From IMG/VR virus record IMGVR_UViG_3300044628_001788, positions 1 to 41,703 of that record: a stretch of DNA of 41,703 nucleotides; one strand, 5' to 3'. The DNA comes from a virus. Every line of letters starts with the position of its first letter. Positions within the stretch are counted from its first letter, which is position 1. Below are positions 38,703 to 41,703 of this stretch, piece after piece. Below the pieces are notes generated by a model. That model did not search any database, was not told the origin of the DNA, and worked only from the letters and a program-made list of their open reading frames with translations. The position numbers and the translations under genes are program-made.

Positions 38703-39248
38703 TTAAATCTCTTGCGAGTCGCCAGTTCTTCTGACTGCAAAGACATCAACACCAAGAGTCTTTGCCACACGAATAACCAGCCCTATCTCGCAGGTTTCTT
38801 TTCCGTTTTCAAACTCTGACACAAACCGCACCCCGACCCCAGCTACTTCTGCCAATTCGGCCTGAGTCAATCCATGTTTTGCACGGATAGTCCTGCAGTA
38901 GAGTCCGAGATTTGATGGAGTGTCTATTTTTTGACTTGCCTTTCCTATGAACCTGTTTGTTATCAGTGAGGTTTCTTGCTTGTCAATTATCGCTTCGAAT
39001 TGACGAACAATGACGTCGTGCGGGCAGTTGAACCAGTCTCGAGAACTAGGAACCGCAAACTCCACCAAGGAGGTCCGGGCAATGCTTTCAACCGCGAAGC
39101 AATCGTCCACGCCCTTGAACCAGCGGAGTATTGATTCGCCCGGAAGCGTAGCCCGAATAGTGGCAAACCTTTCTTCGACGTTGCTTGTTGCACCAAGCTT
39201 TGACAGGCCCGGGCACCAGTCATTCGTAATGACGTAGACGTAAGACAT
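38703..39248 (-). CDS. GIY-YIG-like domain fused to HipB-like HTH
   Basis: The 181-residue product joins two domains. Residues 2-75 resemble the T5orf172/MUG113 branch of the GIY-YIG superfamily: SYVYVITN for the GIY strand, LSKLGATSNVEER for the second strand with its conserved Arg, an acidic VESIARTSLVE helix and SSRDWF. Residues 114-170 are a Cro/C1-type helix-turn-helix closest to HipB, with LTQAELAEVAGVGVRFVSE, ENGKETCEIG and a terminal LGVDVF. The start is ATG 39248, 11 bases after GGAG; a TTG two codons earlier is less likely. GIY-YIG domains cut DNA in homing enzymes, but the T5orf172 branch is poorly known. I infer a DNA-binding regulator or nuclease. Confidence 0.75.
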   Translation of the reverse strand: MSYVYVITNDWCPGLSKLGATSNVEERFATIRATLPGESILRWFKGVDDCFAVESIARTSLVEFAVPSSRDWFNCPHDVIVRQFEAIIDKQETSLITNRFIGKASQKIDTPSNLGLYCRTIRAKHGLTQAELAEVAGVGVRFVSEFENGKETCEIGLVIRVAKTLGVDVFAVRRTGDSQEI

Positions 39249-39250
39249 CG

Positions 39251-39766
39251 TCAATTATTCTCCGGGTTGTGCTTCGACAGAATATCTCCGAAGACTTTCT
39301 CGATAAACGCCTCGCCTTGGCTCTTCTCGATTTTCTCGACGATGCCGTCGACCACCTTCAGAGCGTGATTGTTTATGTCGACCACGAACGGGTCGTCGAA
39401 GCGAGCGTCACGCCAGACCGCGAGAAAGCGGATATGGGCCAGCTGGAGCACGAGCACTGGGACCGGGCCGACCTTCTCGCCGGCGGGAATGCCCTGTTCG
39501 CGATTCATCTTGTTGAGCCGGTAGAGCTCGTAGAGAGTGTCGGCTGCTGATTCGGAAAGAGTCAGCGTGCCGAACGGAGCGGCGATTGACATATCGACCA
39601 AGTCGGTCACTTTTTGGCGAGAGGCCGGGTTCACACCGGGGTCGCTCTTGAGAGTCCCGAGCTTGTGCCCTGAGACGTAGACATTCCAGATTGGCGACCG
39701 CTCGCTGTGCTCGAAGCAGAGGACCTCGATTGTCATGCCGCCATAATAAACCACGTAGTCCTTCAT
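39251..39766 (-). CDS. Unknown 171-residue phage protein
   Basis: The start ATG is preceded by CAAGAGGGAAAA, a good ribosome binding site. The protein begins with short strands (YVVYYGGMTIEVLCFEHSE) and a WNVYVSGHKLG segment. A central region SAADTLYELYRLNKMNREQG looks helical, and the C-terminus VVDGIVEKIEKSQGEAFIEK is a charged helix. No catalytic motif or known family is apparent. Its stop overlaps the upstream end of the GIY-YIG/HTH gene, so the two are probably translated from one transcript. Confidence 0.65.
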   Translation of the reverse strand: MKDYVVYYGGMTIEVLCFEHSERSPIWNVYVSGHKLGTLKSDPGVNPASRQKVTDLVDMSIAAPFGTLTLSESAADTLYELYRLNKMNREQGIPAGEKVGPVPVLVLQLAHIRFLAVWRDARFDDPFVVDINNHALKVVDGIVEKIEKSQGEAFIEKVFGDILSKHNPENN

Positions 39767-39815
39767 TTTTCCCTCTTGAGTTTGAACTGCTGACCACCCC
39801 GGCCAGCTGAAGCAA

Positions 39816-39844
39816 ATTATCTACAAGTCATTCGATTCCGTAAA
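39816..39844 (-). promoter_or_regulatory. Candidate sigma-70-like promoter
   Basis: Read on the minus strand, TTTACG (39844-39839) and GATAAT (39821-39816) are separated by 17 bases, four and five matches to the -35 and -10 consensus. It lies in the 100-base gap before the gene starting at 39766, one of few gaps long enough for a promoter. A hairpin with GCTGGCC/GGTCAGC arms follows it. This is a motif match only. Confidence 0.3.
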
Positions 39845-39866
39845 GATATGCTTGGCCTTTTTTCTC

Positions 39867-40244
39867 CTACTTTTCCGGGAAATTTATTTGCCGCGTTTCG
39901 CCAGTAAATTCCTTTAGCCAGAACTGAATTGTTTTCGCGAGCCTCTTGCCGGCTAGTATCCGCTCTAACCTGTGCTTCTCGTTTCTGACCATTGTGTCGC
40001 AGGCCATGATTGAGCCCTCGACCGCGTCGCAGACAACCTCGGCAATCAAGAGCCGCTCTATCTCGCAGTAGTCGTCGGAGTTTGGAAGAACAAAGCCCCT
40101 GCCGCTATGCCCCTTCTGAATATGGTCACACGCCCAACCAACCAGCACGAGGCTAATCGTGGTTGCGTCGCTGATGCAGTCTGCTTGATTCAACCGGTCC
40201 CAGAGAATATCGCCTTCGTCTTTCGAAAGAACAAAAATGTTCAT
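39867..40244 (-). CDS. Unknown mostly helical protein
   Basis: The start is the ATG at 40244 behind CGAAAGGGACTGCA. An upstream in-frame extension was dropped because it overlaps the previous gene and lacks an RBS. The 125-residue product begins MNIFVLSKDEGDILWDRLNQ and is predominantly helical, with Cys residues at CISDA, WACDH, DDYCEIE, EVVCD and MACDT. The last third is basic. No domain is recognised. It is followed by a 100-base intergenic gap with a candidate promoter for the next gene. Confidence 0.65.
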   Translation of the reverse strand: MNIFVLSKDEGDILWDRLNQADCISDATTISLVLVGWACDHIQKGHSGRGFVLPNSDDYCEIERLLIAEVVCDAVEGSIMACDTMVRNEKHRLERILAGKRLAKTIQFWLKEFTGETRQINFPEK

Positions 40245-40267
40245 TGCAGTCCCTTTCGGTTTTGAAA

Positions 40268-40660
40268 CTAGATATCGCGTCCGCCAATTTGAGTCACGAG
40301 CCAATTTTCTCCAGCGGCATACACGCTGCCTTTGTGCTTGAAGAACCCGCCCGGAGGGCAGCGGCTCTCTCCGAGATAGTCAGCAAATGACTGGGCCGAT
40401 TCTTTGCAGGGGAACCAGTAGCTGTTGAACCACGAGTCGCCGTCGCCAGACAGCGAGGTCTTTGTCGGATACCAAGTGCAGTTTCCGTCCTCCGGGCTAA
40501 TGGAAAGCAACCGAGCTCCGTTGTACTCGATGACCACTCCCTCTCCAGTTCCCTTCTCTTCCTGTTCGCGGTAAAGCTCCATCGCGGCCCGCAGGCAGGT
40601 CTTGAAGCTCGAGTGTCTCGCGACGGTTTTGCATTCTTTGTTGCAGTAGACCAAGTACAT
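40268..40660 (-). CDS. Unknown phage protein
   Basis: This 130-residue protein starts at an ATG preceded by GAAAGGGATGAACG. It begins MYLVYCNKECKTVARHSS, has an amphipathic helix around residues 20-36 and is rich in Trp, Tyr, Gly and Cys afterwards (CTWYPTKTS, SWFNSYWFPCKE). The composition suggests a compact alpha/beta domain. I recognise no family. A 73-base gap separates it from the previous gene; that gap holds only GC-rich sequence with a short GTCTCGGAGAC palindrome. Confidence 0.65.
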   Translation of the reverse strand: MYLVYCNKECKTVARHSSFKTCLRAAMELYREQEEKGTGEGVVIEYNGARLLSISPEDGNCTWYPTKTSLSGDGDSWFNSYWFPCKESAQSFADYLGESRCPPGGFFKHKGSVYAAGENWLVTQIGGRDI

Positions 40661-40733
40661 CGTTCATCCCTTTCTTGAAGTTGCAGGTTCACAAACCGTC
40701 GGGCCCCGTCTCCGAGACCCTCAGGCCAGCCAA

Positions 40734-40973
40734 CTAGCACATGACCTCAAAAGCCTTCTTGCCTTCGTAGATGGTCTCGGTGATTTCACCAAGCATCCGG
40801 CCGTGCATGATTCCGCCGTTGACCGAGCGGCCCTCTACGGACTTCGCGACCTTCTTGGCCGCGGCCTTGGTCTTGACGATAACCCGGTCATAGCAGTGCC
40901 CCGGGTTGTACCAGAGAATGTCAGCCTCTTTGATACCGAAAGAAATCGCGGTCCAGTTCAGGTTCTCGTTCAT
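40734..40973 (-). CDS. Unknown small protein
   Basis: The start is placed at ATG 40973, preceded by GAAAGGGATGAC. The frame runs further upstream, but that part would lack this site. The 79-residue product has a WTAISFGIKEADILWYN N-terminus, a Lys/Ala-rich central helix and a glycine-containing C-terminal half. No known fold is recognised. The RBS is nearly identical to those of the flanking genes at 41353, 40660, 40244 and 38689, suggesting coordinated expression at similar levels. Confidence 0.65.
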   Translation of the reverse strand: MNENLNWTAISFGIKEADILWYNPGHCYDRVIVKTKAAAKKVAKSVEGRSVNGGIMHGRMLGEITETIYEGKKAFEVMC

Positions 40974-41017
40974 GTCATCCCTTTCGAAGAATTGAAACAA
41001 CCACCTCCAGCGACGTG

Positions 41018-41353
41018 CTAGAAGTTCTCATCATAGTACCGTTCAGCGAACCCCAAGCGTAGCCCTTTGCCCTGAGACTTCCAGCCGCCCTTGGTCAAGC
41101 GGAAGGTCCAGACGTAGCCGTTGGGGTCGTTCGTAATCGACCACTGCTGCTCGCCTGCAACGTTGCGGAAGGTCCGCTCCGCCTTGCATTCCTGCACCTT
41201 GATGGTCTTGCCTGACTTGCTGATTTCGATGACGTTCCCCGGGGTCCGGTCGGTCCAATGGAGAATCGTGCAGGCCATCCCAGCCTCTGGGGCTGGGTTC
41301 GAGCCGGTGAGAAGATGGTTAATCAAGCTGCCTGTTTCAGTTCCGAGCTTCAT
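41018..41353 (-). CDS. Unknown phage protein with WTDR motif
   Basis: The reading frame extends further upstream, but the start is set at the ATG at 41353 because GAAAGGGAAAAC lies just before it, matching the pattern of its neighbours. The 111-residue product contains CTILHWTDRTPGNVIEIS (about residues 27-44) followed by KSGKTIKVQ, then several aromatic and basic strands. It looks like a small beta-rich domain. The (W/S)DR-x-P/A-x-x-V-I-x-(V/I)-S-K-x-G-K pattern recurs, from memory, in small phage proteins of unknown role. Function unknown. Confidence 0.7.
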   Translation of the reverse strand: MKLGTETGSLINHLLTGSNPAPEAGMACTILHWTDRTPGNVIEISKSGKTIKVQECKAERTFRNVAGEQQWSITNDPNGYVWTFRLTKGGWKSQGKGLRLGFAERYYDENF

Positions 41354-41418
41354 GTTTTCCCTTTCGTGTGACTGACTGTCTGAGAGTGTATTCGTCGACC
41401 AGTGGGCGACATTGGAGA

Positions 41419-41703
41419 CTAAAACGGAATTTCTTTGAATTCTTCCGACTGCCGGTAGGCCTGTTGAGACCGGGCGTACTTCCGGGCTTGAATCTCCATC
41501 ATCCGGGCCCGGTAGGCCGCGGGGAAGCGGACCTCGAGCTCCATGCAGCAATCGTAAGTATTTCGGAGGTGCCAGCCCAGCTCTTCGCTCGTGGAATACT
41601 CCGCGTGCTTGTACCAAGTCCTGCCGGCAAACCGGCCGTAATCGTCCTCGAGGTCCGAGACCAGCCAAACCTCAAACAAACCGCTCTCTGATGCCTTGCT
41701 CAT
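41419..41703 (-). CDS. Unknown small phage protein, at window edge
   Basis: This 94-residue frame opens with an ATG that is the last codon of the window, so its ribosome binding site cannot be seen and the true start may lie outside. The protein is charged and aromatic (FEVWLVSDLEDDYGRFAG near the start) with a likely helical C-terminal half rich in Arg, Gln and Glu. No known domain is recognised. It is the first of a run of small minus-strand genes that each have an AAGGGA-type ribosome binding site, typical of phage accessory genes. Confidence 0.6.
   Translation of the reverse strand: MSKASESGLFEVWLVSDLEDDYGRFAGRTWYKHAEYSTSEELGWHLRNTYDCCMELEVRFPAAYRARMMEIQARKYARSQQAYRQSEEFKEIPF

Noticed and set aside
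40294-40740. A 148-codon minus-strand frame overlapping the gene at 40268-40660
   Set aside because: Arg/Ser/Thr-rich composition; the overlapping frame with a proper AAGGGA site is the better gene.
41354-41668. N-terminal extension of the gene ending at 41018
   Set aside because: The extension overlaps the first gene in another frame, is Arg/Gly/Pro-rich, and a strong ribosome binding site stands before ATG 41353.
1-41703. CRISPR array, insertion sequence, integrase, attachment site or lysis cassette
   Set aside because: No regularly spaced direct repeats, no transposase or integrase motifs, and no convincing endolysin or holin were found. The two-helix protein at 34764-35015 was considered as a holin but lies far from any lysis enzyme.

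Overview
The window is a contiguous piece of a tailed, double-stranded DNA bacteriophage or prophage-like genome. Every convincing gene lies on the minus strand, so the gene order runs from high to low coordinates. Genes are packed, often with ATGA or TAATG stop/start overlaps, and most starts have a strong Shine-Dalgarno sequence (GAGG, AAGGGA, GGAGG), so the host is a bacterium. The tail genes include a tube protein, a frameshifted assembly chaperone and a tape measure, with no sheath, so a long non-contractile (siphovirus) tail is likely. Host identity is not fixed by the sequence. One Cys-rich tail-region protein resembles, from memory, small Cys-rich proteins of Planctomycetota and their phages, which is only a weak hint. 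No integrase, lysis gene or replication protein is visible here.

Region 41.7-35.8 kb holds about 15 small accessory genes, mostly of unknown function. They include a GIY-YIG-like domain fused to a HipB-like helix-turn-helix (39248-38703), a short protein with an FGKYRG motif (DUF3820-like), and a 267-base non-coding stretch (37681-37415) with several stem-loops and a tRNA-like 3' end. Region 35.8-33.4 kb has a putative small terminase, a two-helix membrane protein, a RecB/Cas4-type nuclease, a clear intrinsic terminator (33758-33784) and a VRR-NUC-like nuclease.

Region 33.4-15.3 kb is the packaging and head module: large terminase, a giant 1734-residue portal fusion, a cassette of large non-standard proteins (zeta-toxin-like kinase, ADP-ribosyltransferase, and an 846-residue multidomain protein), a short MuF-like minor head protein, an HK97-type protease with a scaffold-like C-terminal half, the HK97-fold major capsid protein and two likely capsid accessory proteins. 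The striking feature is a 31-residue module beginning KGG(P/A)GSGN, with Cys at positions 12 and 30, present five times across the portal fusion and two cassette proteins, plus a divergent copy in the zeta-toxin-like protein. I infer that it marks proteins or domains carried inside the head, perhaps for processing by the prohead protease and delivery with the DNA.

Region 15.2-2.4 kb holds the head-tail connectors, tail tube, a tail-assembly chaperone pair expressed through an A AAA AAC -1 frameshift site, the tape measure and the tail-tip and fibre-like proteins. Region 2.5-0 kb ends with a small possible DNA-binding protein, a calcineurin-type metallophosphoesterase and several small unknown genes.
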